Source: Seriola aureovittata
Taxonomy: Eukaryota > Chordata > Actinopteri > Carangiformes > Carangidae
Reading direction: 5' to 3'
Assembly: GCF_021018895.1 (NCBI RefSeq)
Contig: NC_079377.1
Coordinates: forward strand, 21,244,001 to 21,308,000
DNA: 64,000 bases
Position numbers and translations under genes: made by a program. Positions 48,776 through 58,345 of the stretch are shown piece by piece (the stretch's first letter is position 1; each line of letters starts with the position of its first letter). Under the pieces are notes generated by a model, which was not told the origin of the DNA, did no database searches, and saw only the letters and a list, made by a program, of their open reading frames with translations.

Positions 48776-50689
48776 GGTTGGAATTTTCCTTGATGCCAAT
48801 TGGCACACTGTGAAGCTCTTTAAGTGTGGCATTTCCCAGGGGGTAAAACATTTGTAATTTTTGTAAATTATTGATAAATGTTTGTTGCACTCCATCAAAG
48901 TATCTTTTATACTATGTCAAAGAAACACCTCCATTGTTTGGGGAGGAATGAGCAATTAAATGAGTCTCTGTCCCCCTCTGCTGGAACAGACAGGCACAGA
49001 GCTGTGATGGCAGTACTGGGAAACGAGGCAGCGGTTTGACCAGACTGGTAACCCATGTCCCAGTGACTTCCATTTGCCCTCAAAACCCCACAAGAACTGT
49101 TAAGTCGACCTCTGACCTGATACCACACACTGGGGCAACCTCATTTATCACCTGGATGTGGAGTGTTGCGAGAGGGGGAGGGAGGAAGGTTGGGGGGGGG
49201 GGGTCATTAATGTGCATAGCAGTGCCAATGTTGGTTTTTAAGGGGGTGTGTGGCTTTGGGGGTGTAAGCACTCTTGAGGGGAAAGAAGGCTTTTATGTAC
49301 GTGTACAAAACTTACAGACAGAGAGACGCTGTCTGGTTTGATTCTGATTGGCCAGGGGGCTGGGGATGCAGAGAGGTCAGGGAGTCAGGCCTGATGAATG
49401 TTTTGTGATACTCAGGAGGGGTTGCTATGAGGGGGGAACATAGTGTGGTGTGGTTTGAATTAGAGACAAATTGTCCCTCTTAAAAAAGTCTATAGAGAAA
49501 ATGTTGCGAAACATATTTTTAAGAGTAAAGATCATAACCAAAGATCTGCTTTTTAAGGAAACCAAAACATTTTTTAATTTCATTTGTGTTTATTTCTAGC
49601 CAGTTGTTCCCCTCTTCTCTTCCAATTTGGAACACCCATTTCACTACTGCATCCCTGCCAACCTTGGATATCAGATATTTAAGTGAACCCCTCAACGCCA
49701 AGGAGAGGTAGTTTAAAATGCAAAAGACATGAACATTTCAACCCACAGAGTTCAGAGAACCAATATTATTCCTCTACAAAAGCTCTAATCAAAACTTGTT
49801 TTTCTGGCACAACTGAATGGCAAAAATCTAAAACACTTTTATACCCATTTCTCCCCCCTTTTGTTTAAGTTGACAATGTGACAACTCCTAATCAGAAACA
49901 TACCATTCACCTTTAGATTCTGCACAATTTTCACAAATAACATTCAAACTAAATTCTTTTATAAAATGCATTGTGACCGCAAACTTTGCCACATACTGCT
50001 CGCACATGCACTCATATTGACCTAAGGACACACAAACACGCCACATTCCCATTTCAGAGAAGTTTTCTAGGCTGCATTAATCAAAAGGGCACTAGATGCC
50101 TACTGCTAAGATAATTTACCCATTACAGATTGTTTTACACACAAGGACTACAAAATGCTAACATGAACACAACACATGTCAAAGCAGCCACAGAAATTTC
50201 ACACAGCTAAACACTATACTGAGTGGGTGAGACAGAGAGGTCCTATGATGCCCTGCCTTACACAAATTTGAACATGTCACCGTAGGAGAGGCACAGGTGT
50301 AAACATTAAAATTTATGATAGTTGAACGATCGCATTGTGTATGTTTGCTCACTGTCACGGCTTACTGGGACACTTGCACAGACCCAAACAAAGCCAGGTT
50401 AATGCCGAGGAGAAGACAAGCCTAATGTTATTCTGCCAAACCTCAAAACTGGGTTCCTAAGGTTTAAGTTATAATAGAGACCTAAAACCAAGTTACATCT
50501 TTAAGACTTTAAATGTATAAACAGCCTTGAAGTGACCAGTGACTAAATTAATTTATACCCTTTAAAAAATGTTTCACACAACATGCCAGGGGAAAAGCAG
50601 CAAAAGCAATTACACGTCAGTAACAGTCTTCTCAAAAGCAAAATGACAGAATCAGCCCATCTTGAGAAATTTGCATAAGGTTGCAACTA
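48776..50689. other. Intergenic, no gene seen
   Basis: G-rich plus strand at 49160-49270 with a G12 run at 49192-49203. Otherwise AT-rich spacer. No convincing frame. Confidence 0.5.
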
Positions 50690-50870
50690 AGACTTCCTTA
50701 ACAGTTCATCAGTTGATTAATTGTACTATTTATCAATTAATCTTCAGACTATAAAATGTCCAAACAAAGGTCCAAAACTTGAACATATTCAATTTGTAGT
50801 GATACAAAACAGAGAAAATTGACAAAGCCTCACATTTTGAAGCTGGAAACAAGGAAATACAGCAAATGTT
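50690..50870 (+). repeat. AT-rich dispersed repeat (TTAATCGATTA family), copy 5
   Basis: GGTTGCAACTAAGACTTCCT, GATTAATTGTACTATTTATC, GACTATAAAATGTCC, ACATATTCAATTTGTAGTGA and TTTTGAAGCTGGAAAC follow the family order. Left half present. Confidence 0.75.
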
Positions 50871-51120
50871 TATAATAACTGTGAATATATCCTTGTAAGT
50901 GCAGTTGAATGCAAAAGTTTGGGCAAATTACATATTTTGTTGACTTTTGAAATTCAGGCCAGCAAACAGAAATTAAAAATGAACCTTTGGTTCTACTATT
51001 AAAGTTCGTGAAATAAGTGGCTAAGATTTTACAACACAACAAATGTTGACTTCAGGCGAAGCGAGTCTGGCTCATGAGCCGGTTAGTAGCTCCCTTAGCT
51101 TTCCAACCCCCGATTACATA

Positions 51121-51138
51121 GTTAGCTAGCTAGCTAAC
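51121..51138. repeat. Perfect 18-bp palindrome
   Basis: GTTAGCTAGCTAGCTAAC is its own reverse complement. A related CTAGCTAGCTAAC lies at about 51568-51580, framing the promoter-like block. Confidence 0.8.
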
Positions 51139-51379
51139 AGTCAGCCAGCTCACCGTGTTAACCTGTGTACATGAGATCCAAAAAACTAATAATCCAGGAC
51201 CAACTCTTTACCCAAACTGGCATTGCAGTGATATGCTCCACGGCAGTGTCAACAGTAAGCCAACTAGCCATAGCAACAATTACTGAACACATTCCTAATA
51301 TCGGTAGCAGCATGTTAGCTAACATCATCACGCCCTCGATAGCCAGTTACTAATGAAAACATACATGTAACATAACACC

Positions 51380-51900
51380 CATGGAGTTACTTACACACTG
51401 ACGACGACACACTCCAGTGACAGTGTAGAATAATGGACTGTAGTTGGGAAGCACAGGGGAAACGCGGGAACTTGGGTCTTGAGGAGTCGGTAGCTTTTAT
51501 TTACTGACAGCCTGAAGTTCACATACATCACACTGTACGTTCACAGTTACGTAGTTAAGTATTGACTAGCTAGCTAACTCTGCTCCGGTCGCCAACGTCA
51601 CCGCGCTCTCTCTCTCTTTCTCTCTCGCCCGCTATGGACACTGAAATATTCCTGAAAGGGGCTGAGCTACGTGTATAACAATATTCAGTCTAAAACTTCT
51701 CTAATTTACAGCGGATCTTGCCCAGAGATGAAAGATTGGTGTAATTCCCCGGTTTACTTGCTACTACTGCCTCATGAGGGTTAGCGTGCAAACTTTGTTG
51801 CCACACGTCTGCGCATGCGTATTATGTTGCAATAGTATAACTGATCCCAGAACGGTAGAAGCTGAGTTAAGGACAGCTTGACAAGCACACTGACTATCGC
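51380..51900 (-). promoter_or_regulatory. Promoter-like CpG block with NRF1-type site; candidate minus-strand first exon
   Basis: TGCGCATGCGTA at 51810-51821 differs from the NRF1 consensus by one base, a hallmark of CpG promoters. CG-rich sequence at 51585-51635 (TCGCCAACGTCACCGCG) follows. On the minus strand GTAAGT (plus ACTTAC, 51389-51394) would be a good donor, ending an exon at 51395. That fits a transcript starting near 51.6-51.8 kb and running left, away from spred2. Alternatively it is part of an LTR: the minus strand also has AATAAA (51496-51501) followed by a GC-richer segment. No coding exon was recognised to the left. Confidence 0.4.
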
Positions 51901-54900
51901 TAGTCACCCATCAACGATCCCAGGACTGTCCTCAATGCTCATGCACAAACCTTCCAGAAAGACCCCTGCCCTCTCTGTTTGACCAGCCCCGGCCTTTGTC
52001 AATGGGACAGGCCCACCCCCACGAAAATGACAGAAGCATTGTACAACAGCTGATAGTCAAGCGAGTTTCCAGAGACGATACCCCGCTGCTGCCACCACAA
52101 GGGGGCAGTAAATTACATGATGATTGCACGCAGGGACCTGGAGGGACTCATATTCACTAAGATGCACATGCACTAACATGCACGTTACAGACCAAAACAA
52201 AGAACAGAGACACTCAGATTACAACATATGCAGGGGCGGCTGTGACTTAGTTCTGTGCTCAGGGTGCCATTACTCCACTACACCACTGCAAACCACTACT
52301 TGTTACATAGAGTTAGGGTTTGCTGCTGTATTATTGTTTTAAATCAAGTATGCCCTCATTAAAATATCTACAATATAAACTGTATATAAAAGCCAATCTA
52401 ATGCATATGTGCACTGGAGGTTTGAAGGTTCCACATCACATTTGCAGATTGGACCACGACTGGTTTCCAAATTAGTTGTGATGTCTCATAATCACAGTCA
52501 TACATATGCACATATGCTAAATTCAGATTTAAGGTAAGTACAGAGAAACTCATTAATGTAAAAGCAGCTTTCTAGTGCACACACATAAATCTGGGACCCC
52601 ACTGAAAACAAGATTGTATATCTCAGGTGATTTATCCTGATATGGTAAATTCGACTAGTTTGTGGCAGTGGAGTAGGACTGTGTTATGTGATATTATTGT
52701 GAAATTAGAATACTATTGGTCTCCCAGAGATGGGAAACAGAAAACTGAGACTAAATTTGTGGTATTTACTTCACTGATGATGAATGGGAGGCTGACTTTG
52801 TGTGTGTGTGGACTCATTAACTATTTATATACACAAGAGAGCTGTGGATGAATGACCCTTCAATACCCCAAGAGGAAATTTCTGTTGCACGAAGTACGTA
52901 CACAATATAAAGCAAATATTAGGACAGCACAGCGATACAAAAACAACACACACACTGACAGAACCCAGACACAGTAAAAGAAAAAAAATACTATACCCAC
53001 TGAGTTGTAGGTTAAATGGTAAGAAAGACAAAATGCAACCTAAGAAAATGGTCTTTGATAATTGAATCACATTTTCCATGTTTTTAGATGAATACTAAGT
53101 TTTCAAAATCAATACCAAGTTAGAAACACATTTATCCACCCAACAATAAAGGTCTAGATCATTTGAAATGCTGTAAACTGATGTGCCTCTCTTAATACTT
53201 TTATACCTTATTTCATAAACTGTCACGATAATAATATTGATAAATTGACAGGAAACAGCTGATATTATACATAATCCAGGGACACAGTGAAATTGGACAT
53301 TTCATTAAAAAAAAGTCTGGTTTTTATATCGAGATTCAACTGAATCAGCTGTGTACAAGAATATCCGTCTGTCTGTTTCCTGAGAAAAAACAGTACAGGT
53401 TGGCAGCATGATAAAACATTTCCCTTTAAGTGGTTACTCAACTGTTAAGATTGACTGTAGTATGAATTATTACATTTAAACCACATGGTGGCAGTCTAGA
53501 CCCAAATGACTAATTCACTGAATTCATGTATTAATTATTTTGGGAACATGTTTGTTGGAACTAATTATGTGATTGTTAAGATGATGCCACAATATATCAA
53601 ATTTCAATTAATTGTCCATATACTAAAATTAATAATGTAACATTTTACTCTATTAAACAGTATTACAATTTCAGTTTTCTGTTTAAGAAAAAAAAGTTAA
53701 CTTTCCCACCCCGCCTCAAAGTTGTATTTTTACAAAATGATGAATCGAAAAACAAGTTTGGACTTGATCACCTGCTTCATATTTACAGATCGGTGTACTC
53801 CAACATCCAGGTCTTCAGACAGAGCCAGGCATTCTCCAAATGTTTCTGAAGACAAAAATAAATGAGTATAAGCCATCTACTGTAAAATGTGAAACTGTTT
53901 GACATAAAAAGCTGTTGAACTACTCACTGTGTTATCTTCTGTTACAAATACAGCTGAAAACCTACAGTAAATATCCAAAAATACCCATAATGTAACTTCA
54001 ATAAACTGCACATAACACACACATTGCAAGTGTTTTTCTACAAAATAACTACATGGGGGGAAAACACACTGGTTGGTCCAATTCCTACTTCTACAAATAA
54101 ACTGCTCCGTCGCTGAGAAGTAAACAAACAACTGCATATTATTGTAATAAATAGAATAATAAAAAGTGAATCTGTAGCTGTTAATGGGGATGTTGTGGCT
54201 CCTTTTGTGGTTAATGCTGATAAAGCTTTTGATTAACTGGATGTTAATGTAGAAATTGTTCCCTAGAGTTGCTTTAATGATATAAATATCCAAAGCAACT
54301 ATGTGGCCTGAGAGTGAATTTTAAATATTCCGACAGACAGTGAAAGATGGCAATTAAAACTCCAGTTGTGAGGAAAGATTGCAGGATTTTCTAATCAGGC
54401 CTGTGATCCACTCAGCTGCTCCTTTGATTAAGAGGCCGCAGTCACAGTGCCGTCGCTGTGGTTCTCCCTAATGTCTTCATGTTTGATGTATAATTAACAG
54501 TGTTGTTGAAACAGCTCTGACACGTCCAAATCTTTAATCTGTTTTTTATAAGAAGATCCTCAGAATACACAGAAAAATGTTGACAATTTTAAGAAATGAA
54601 AAAACAAATGATGGCAGTGGGCTATAATGATGATTTAAGAAGAAAAAAAAAGTTATAGCATTATTGTTGAATTGAATTCTTATTGTAAAGACCTGAACTC
54701 CAAACGTGTAGGATGTAGTCACCACCAGCTGAGGGCGCTACACGACCACAGTTTCATTCTAAGACGTGTTGAGTTTTCGCCTGAGCATGAACCTGAAAAC
54801 AATGCTGGCAACTGTTTAGGCAGGAATACAAATCTGGCAGCACTCAGCGAAAACAAAAGTGACTAATCATCTAACTTCCCCACACTGTAGGAGATCAATA

Positions 54901-55164
54901 GGTGTGAAAGATCTCAATCCGCAGACCAGTTCAATTCACAAAGGCATTGAGAGACTACACAAAGCTGCTATGGATTACTCTAAAAGATATGGGGGTAAAA
55001 AGTTAACAAGATTAACCACAAAACCCCTTTAATCTTTTAATTTTCGTCAGACATGCTGTTGGAGTTTATGAAGACTTAAACTTGCTCTTTTCTCAGTCAA
55101 TCAAATGCACATTTTAAAATAATTAAATCTATACTTTTTAATGAGCAAAATTCCAAGAGACACG
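51901..55164. other. Intergenic upstream of spred2, no gene seen
   Basis: AT-rich. A short phrase GGGGCGGCTGTGACTTAG at about 52233 recalls the head of a fish SINE, but the rest of the element is absent. The minus frame at 53877-54293 (138 codons) is Ile/Tyr/Phe-rich with no family signature. Confidence 0.5.
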
Positions 55165-55196
55165 CATTATTATTGTTATTATTATTATTATTATTA
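55165..55196. repeat. ATT trinucleotide repeat
   Basis: About ten ATT units with one GTT interruption. Confidence 0.93.
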
Positions 55197-55304
55197 CAGC
55201 ATGCCTCTGCTATTCTCAATGACATATATACCTGTAGTAACATAATTCATAATCTGCCTAACGTGCTAAGTTTTAAGTGAGCAAGTAATTTCCTATGGAA
55301 TAAG

Positions 55305-55323
55305 TATAAAAGTCTATTCCAAT
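55305..55323 (+). promoter_or_regulatory. TATA-like and CCAAT-like motifs upstream of spred2
   Basis: TATAAAAG at 55305-55312 is followed by CCAAT at 55319-55323. The order (CCAAT after TATA) is not typical, and CpG-rich promoters often lack TATA. They may be chance matches in AT-rich sequence. Confidence 0.2.
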
Positions 55324-55423
55324 AGGAACTTGTCGGATTTTTATATGAGAACAAAGGTGACATGTCCGGATTTGAAATCAAGGATCCGGGGAAGGGAAAA
55401 AAAGGGAGGGGGTCATTTATCAA

Positions 55424-55455
55424 GGGCCCTTATGGCTTGCAGCCATCGTGGGCCC
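55424..55455. promoter_or_regulatory. Symmetric stem-loop near spred2 start
   Basis: Nested inverted repeat: GGGCCC (55424-55429) with GGGCCC (55450-55455), and ATGGCT (55432-55437) with AGCCAT (55441-55446), around a TGC loop. It lies just upstream of the pyrimidine tract. GCCAT is a YY1-like core present on both strands. Confidence 0.5.
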
Positions 55456-55489
55456 TCCACCAAAATGTAGACCGACGTCACCGCTTCCG

Positions 55490-55583
55490 CCCTGCACCCC
55501 CCTCCCCTTCCCTTCCCTCCCACCCCTCCCTCCTCCTCCTCCCCCTTTCCCTCTCTCTCCCTCCTCCCTCCCCCGGCGTCGTT
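55490..55583 (+). repeat. Pyrimidine-rich tract
   Basis: Nearly pure C/T run (CCCTCC, CTCTCTCC units) directly upstream of the presumed spred2 start. It may act as an initiator-type or nucleosome-excluding element. Confidence 0.7.
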
Positions 55584-55611
55584 GGAGCTGCTCGCCTGCC
55601 TGCAATCCAAC

Positions 55612-55620
55612 ATGGAGTAG
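55612..55620 (+). promoter_or_regulatory. uORF 1 (Met-Glu-stop)
   Basis: ATG GAG TAG in the proposed spred2 leader, with A at -3 (AACATGG) and G at +4, a favourable initiation context. Such minimal uORFs commonly reduce or condition downstream initiation. It counts only if the transcript starts upstream of this point. Confidence 0.45.
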
Positions 55621-55626
55621 AGAGAG

Positions 55627-55638
55627 ATGGGGCTCTAG
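55627..55638 (+). promoter_or_regulatory. uORF 2 (three codons)
   Basis: ATG GGG CTC TAG with purine at -3 and G at +4, seven bases after uORF 1. It has the same role and the same caveat about the transcription start. Confidence 0.4.
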
Positions 55639-55713
55639 CGGGGCCACCCCTCGGTAACAACAGCGACGACGCGCTTTTTACGCACAACTGGAACCGGAGT
55701 CGTCGGTGAAAAC

Positions 55714-55731
55714 ATGCGCCTTAGGACTTAA
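55714..55731 (+). promoter_or_regulatory. uORF 3 (five codons)
   Basis: ATG CGC CTT AGG ACT TAA, with A at -3. It lies inside the proposed leader before the GT microsatellite. Confidence 0.45.
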
Positions 55732-55757
55732 AATCGGAGTGTGTGCCCTGTGTGCCC

Positions 55758-55773
55758 GTGTGTGTGTGCGTGT

Positions 55774-55804
<31 letters not shown>

Positions 55805-55816
55805 AGTGAGTGTGTT
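55758..55816. repeat. GT microsatellite in spred2 leader
   Basis: Imperfect (GT)n with GC and GA interruptions, placed within the proposed 5' leader. Length changes here would alter leader length and structure. Confidence 0.9.
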
Positions 55817-55895
55817 TGGGGAGGGGGGGGGGCGAAGAGAAGAGCTGGATTCGGCTCTAAATTGTCTGTATAGGCTACATTACCTACAGAAGGCG

Positions 55896-55916
55896 ATGGT
55901 GCTATTAAAGTTATAG
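55896..55916 (+). promoter_or_regulatory. uORF 4 (six codons)
   Basis: ATG GTG CTA TTA AAG TTA TAG, with G at +4, lying after the GT repeat and G-run. Confidence 0.45.
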
Positions 55917-56049
55917 AAAAAGGGGCATTTGCGATCCAGGAGAAACTGGGTGGCTCCGGGGGGGGAAAGTGAGGAAAAGAAGACGGAGGTACAGCCAGTC
56001 GTAGGCAAACCAAAGAGCCGACACTCGCACAAAGGCGCAGGGGGGATTT

Positions 56050-56139
56050 ATGCGGAATTGGAGACAGAATCGGAGGAGCCGCGGTGAAAGAATGACGAGC
56101 GAAAAGTATGCAACCGCCGTGGTACAATACCTGAGGTGA
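56050..56139 (+). promoter_or_regulatory. uORF 5 (29 codons, in frame with main start)
   Basis: ATG at 56050 opens 29 codons and stops at TGA 56137-56139, nine bases before the spred2 ATG and in the same frame. It has an internal ATG at 56092. Reinitiation after so short a gap is usually inefficient, so this uORF could strongly set spred2 output. The peptide is Arg-rich and unrecognised. Confidence 0.5.
56108..56134 (+). promoter_or_regulatory. uORF 6 (eight codons, overlapping uORF 5)
   Basis: ATG CAA CCG CCG TGG TAC AAT ACC TGA in another frame inside uORF 5, ending 14 bases before the main ATG. Confidence 0.4.
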
Positions 56140-56148
56140 AACGAGAAA

Positions 56149-56174
56149 ATGATAGAAGAAACACACCCAAACGA
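56149..56174 (+). CDS. spred2: spred2, first coding exon (partial gene)
   Basis: SPRED2 (Sprouty-related, EVH1 domain) dampens Ras-Raf-ERK signalling at the plasma membrane, in part by bringing neurofibromin to Ras. The exon encodes MIEETHPN plus two bases (GA) of a ninth codon, then a GTAAGT donor at 56175. From memory, mammalian SPRED2 begins MTEETHPDD and its paralogue SPRED1 also has a very short first coding exon broken in phase 2 at the equivalent point, so sequence, length (26 nt) and phase agree. The ATG has A at -3, and an in-frame TGA at 56137-56139 rules out an earlier start in this frame. The EVH1, KIT-binding and C-terminal Sprouty domains would be encoded beyond the window. Only eight full codons support the name. 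Whether this is the a or b teleost copy cannot be told. Confidence 0.8.
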
Positions 56175-57359
56175 GTAAGTACTGTGCCTTAAAGATTTCC
56201 CTATCCGTCTCTCTCCTTTTTTCGCTTCTGCCAGTGCCTACAAGTTGCATATGACTGGGGCAACTTGGTGGAATGTGCAGCCTAAAACTCTCCGCACGAA
56301 GCTGGTTTTCATGAATGTTTTGCTTATTTATTTATTTATTTTATTCACTCGATGGGATTTAATGCTTAATGCTTAATGCTGCTGTGAAGCAATGCATTGA
56401 CAGTGCTGTGGAAGAGGGTTTCTGAGGGCCCCCACCTTGGTGTAGACGAGAAGGCAGAGAGAGAAAGAAGAGGAGTAGGAGGAGGAGGGGAATAAGCGTG
56501 GGTGGATCGGAAACATTTTCTGAAAGGATCTGAAGCGAGGGAGCAGGCCCTGTTGCAGTGTAACTTAGAAACTCAAACACGCCCCGAAGTTACACCTTTT
56601 ATAAATACACAAACAGCAGCGAGTTCACACACCTCTTGTTTGTGCGTTGTTCAGTGAAAAAGAAAAAGAAAAACCCGACGGCGTTGACAGAGGCAATTTT
56701 CGCTTCGTTATTTGGCCACATCTGTGTGTTTGCTTCCAACCGAAGGGGGAAGTCTCACAGGATATGAGATATCCGATATGCCTCATCCGCCATCTCTTTC
56801 TCAATCGCCCTCATTTGCATAGCCTGCCGCGCTCCATTCATAAAAAATACCGATTGTAAACGACGGCTTGCCCTGAAAAAACATACGGGTCTGTTTCTCT
56901 GTGAGCCGAGCCTCATAAACTCGTATCTGCCCGGTTCTGTCTGACTGTCTGACTCGGGAGATCGTGCTGTTGCGTCTTGCGAAATGTAGCTAATATAGCC
57001 GTACAATATGTAGGCCCACAGACCTGTTTATATGGCACCGATAGGCCCAAATGGGAGCGCTTGAAGCTTAAAATTAGCTGTGCCGAGAAGGAACTGTAGA
57101 TTAATCTTGAGTTTCATTTAATGCAGGACAGGTGTCAGAGCGATTGTAGTTAAAAACAAACACGAATAGACCACCGGAGCTTTAAACACTAATAGTTTTC
57201 CAGTGTAGATATCCAGGCGAGCTTCTGCCAAAATCAATCGCTTTAAGGCTCAAATGAAAATGTGAACAGGCACGCCAGAACTACCCTATGTAAATTAGGT
57301 CTCAGTTTGCCCCCTTTTTAAAAAAAAAAAAAAATATATAACTTCATTAATTTATATCC

Positions 57360-57600
57360 ACAACTTCTCTGTCAGACTGCACGGGGCTGTGCTCGGTAGG
57401 AATGCCTGCCTCGCAGGTCTCTGTCGGCGGGGGTGGAAGGGCGAAGGGCACCGGAGGGGATGTTTGCGCTGCGGTGGCGTGACGCCGGCTCATTCATAAA
57501 AGCCCTCTAACCTTCAGCGCGTCCCCATTCATGCCTGCTGGCCGTACTCGGCTCTACGAAGCCAGCGTACACAGAGTCCGTGTGTCTGTCCCCGGTCCCA
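57360..57600. promoter_or_regulatory. Second CpG-rich block in spred2 intron 1
   Basis: GC-rich with many CG steps about 1.2 kb after exon 1, flanked by AT-rich sequence and ended by A26. It could be the edge of the CpG island or an alternative promoter. No clear donor or ATG exon was identified in it. Confidence 0.4.
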
Positions 57601-57615
57601 CGGACAGACACAGGC

Positions 57616-57641
57616 AAAAAAAAAAAAAAAAAAAAAAAAAA
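57616..57641 (+). repeat. A26 homopolymer
   Basis: Uninterrupted run of 26 A. No recognisable retroelement body lies before it. Confidence 0.95.
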
Positions 57642-58079
57642 GGGAACCGCAAACTAACCTTCCCACAGTTTGTGATAGCATGAGGGGCACTAGCTGCAAC
57701 CATGCAGAAGACTGGATGTTACAACTGACCTTAATTCACGCTTTTCTGTCTGGTGCCTTCTGAAACAGTATAAATATTTCCTGTATTCACCACTGCTGGT
57801 CGCTGTATCTTTATGGTCTTGTTCTAAGTCACATATTTATACATTTATATAATAATTTTTTAAAAAAAACAACAGTTTTGTGTGAACCATGAATTTTAAA
57901 TTGTCCTCCATTTCCGGCCGAGAAAGCGTTTCCATGGTGATGACGTGCAGTTATTTTCTGGCAGTGCGACGTGCAAATTGGACCACGCCCAGGACGTGTT
58001 CAAAAACTAAAAATAGAACTAAAACTTGTCCATTTTCATTAGCAAAATAAAAGCTTTTTATCCATGATATAGTTTACAA

Positions 58080-58345
58080 GACTGGGGAGAAGAGGTTAAT
58101 AGCTATTATTAATGGCTCTATAACTGGATAATCATTCACTAATACTTTTTAGAGCAGCTATATGTGGTGACCCGCAAAACACATGCAAAAAAGAGAGCTT
58201 TTTTAGCTAGCTGATGAATTCATTAGTGAGACCACACTGTGTTTGACCACTCACCTTCAGGAAAGGGACACCATTTATAAACAGCATATTAACATTTATA
58301 ACTATAATGTATTATTAATGGCTTATTGATAAGGTTTAATTATTA
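58080..58345. repeat. Possible AT-rich dispersed repeat in spred2 intron 1
   Basis: AATAGCTATTATTAATGGCT, GACCACTCACCTTCAGGAAA and TGTATTATTAATGGCTTATT resemble phrases of a MITE-like fish repeat. Family not certain. Confidence 0.35.

Larger units (their letters stand above)
55590..56174 (+). other. spred2: spred2 exon 1 5' leader (approximate start)
   Basis: This is the probable untranslated leader upstream of the ATG at 56149. CG dinucleotides are frequent, the 3' end is fixed by the GTAAGT donor at 56175, and no acceptor is needed if this is the first exon. The 5' end is a guess from where the pyrimidine-rich stretch (55490-55583) ends. A TATA-like box at 55305 would instead give a leader more than 200 nt longer. 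It contains at least six ATG-initiated short ORFs, a GT microsatellite and a G10 run at 55823-55832, so translation of the main frame may be buffered. Confidence 0.55.
55360..57650. promoter_or_regulatory. CpG-rich promoter region of spred2
   Basis: CG dinucleotides are visibly denser than in the AT-rich flanks, in three patches: 55.46-55.75 kb, 55.95-56.15 kb and 57.36-57.6 kb, with thinner sequence between. This is typical of a vertebrate CpG-island promoter. The limits are estimated by eye. Confidence 0.6.

Noticed and set aside
52230..52300. Possible tRNA-derived SINE head (GGGGCGGCTGTGACTTAG)
   Set aside because: Only the first 18 or so bases fit. The expected A and B boxes and tail are not present.
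53877..54293. 138-codon minus-strand frame
   Set aside because: Rich in Ile, Tyr, Phe and Asn as expected from AT-rich DNA, with no domain seen.
55362..55709. 115-codon plus-strand frame over the spred2 promoter and leader
   Set aside because: Mostly a Pro/Ser/Leu translation of the pyrimidine tract. It ends before the spred2 start and overlaps several uORFs in other frames.
55678..56250. 190-codon minus-strand frame opposite spred2 exon 1, the longest in the window
   Set aside because: Antisense shadow of the leader. It includes a His-Thr run from the GT repeat and no recognisable domain.
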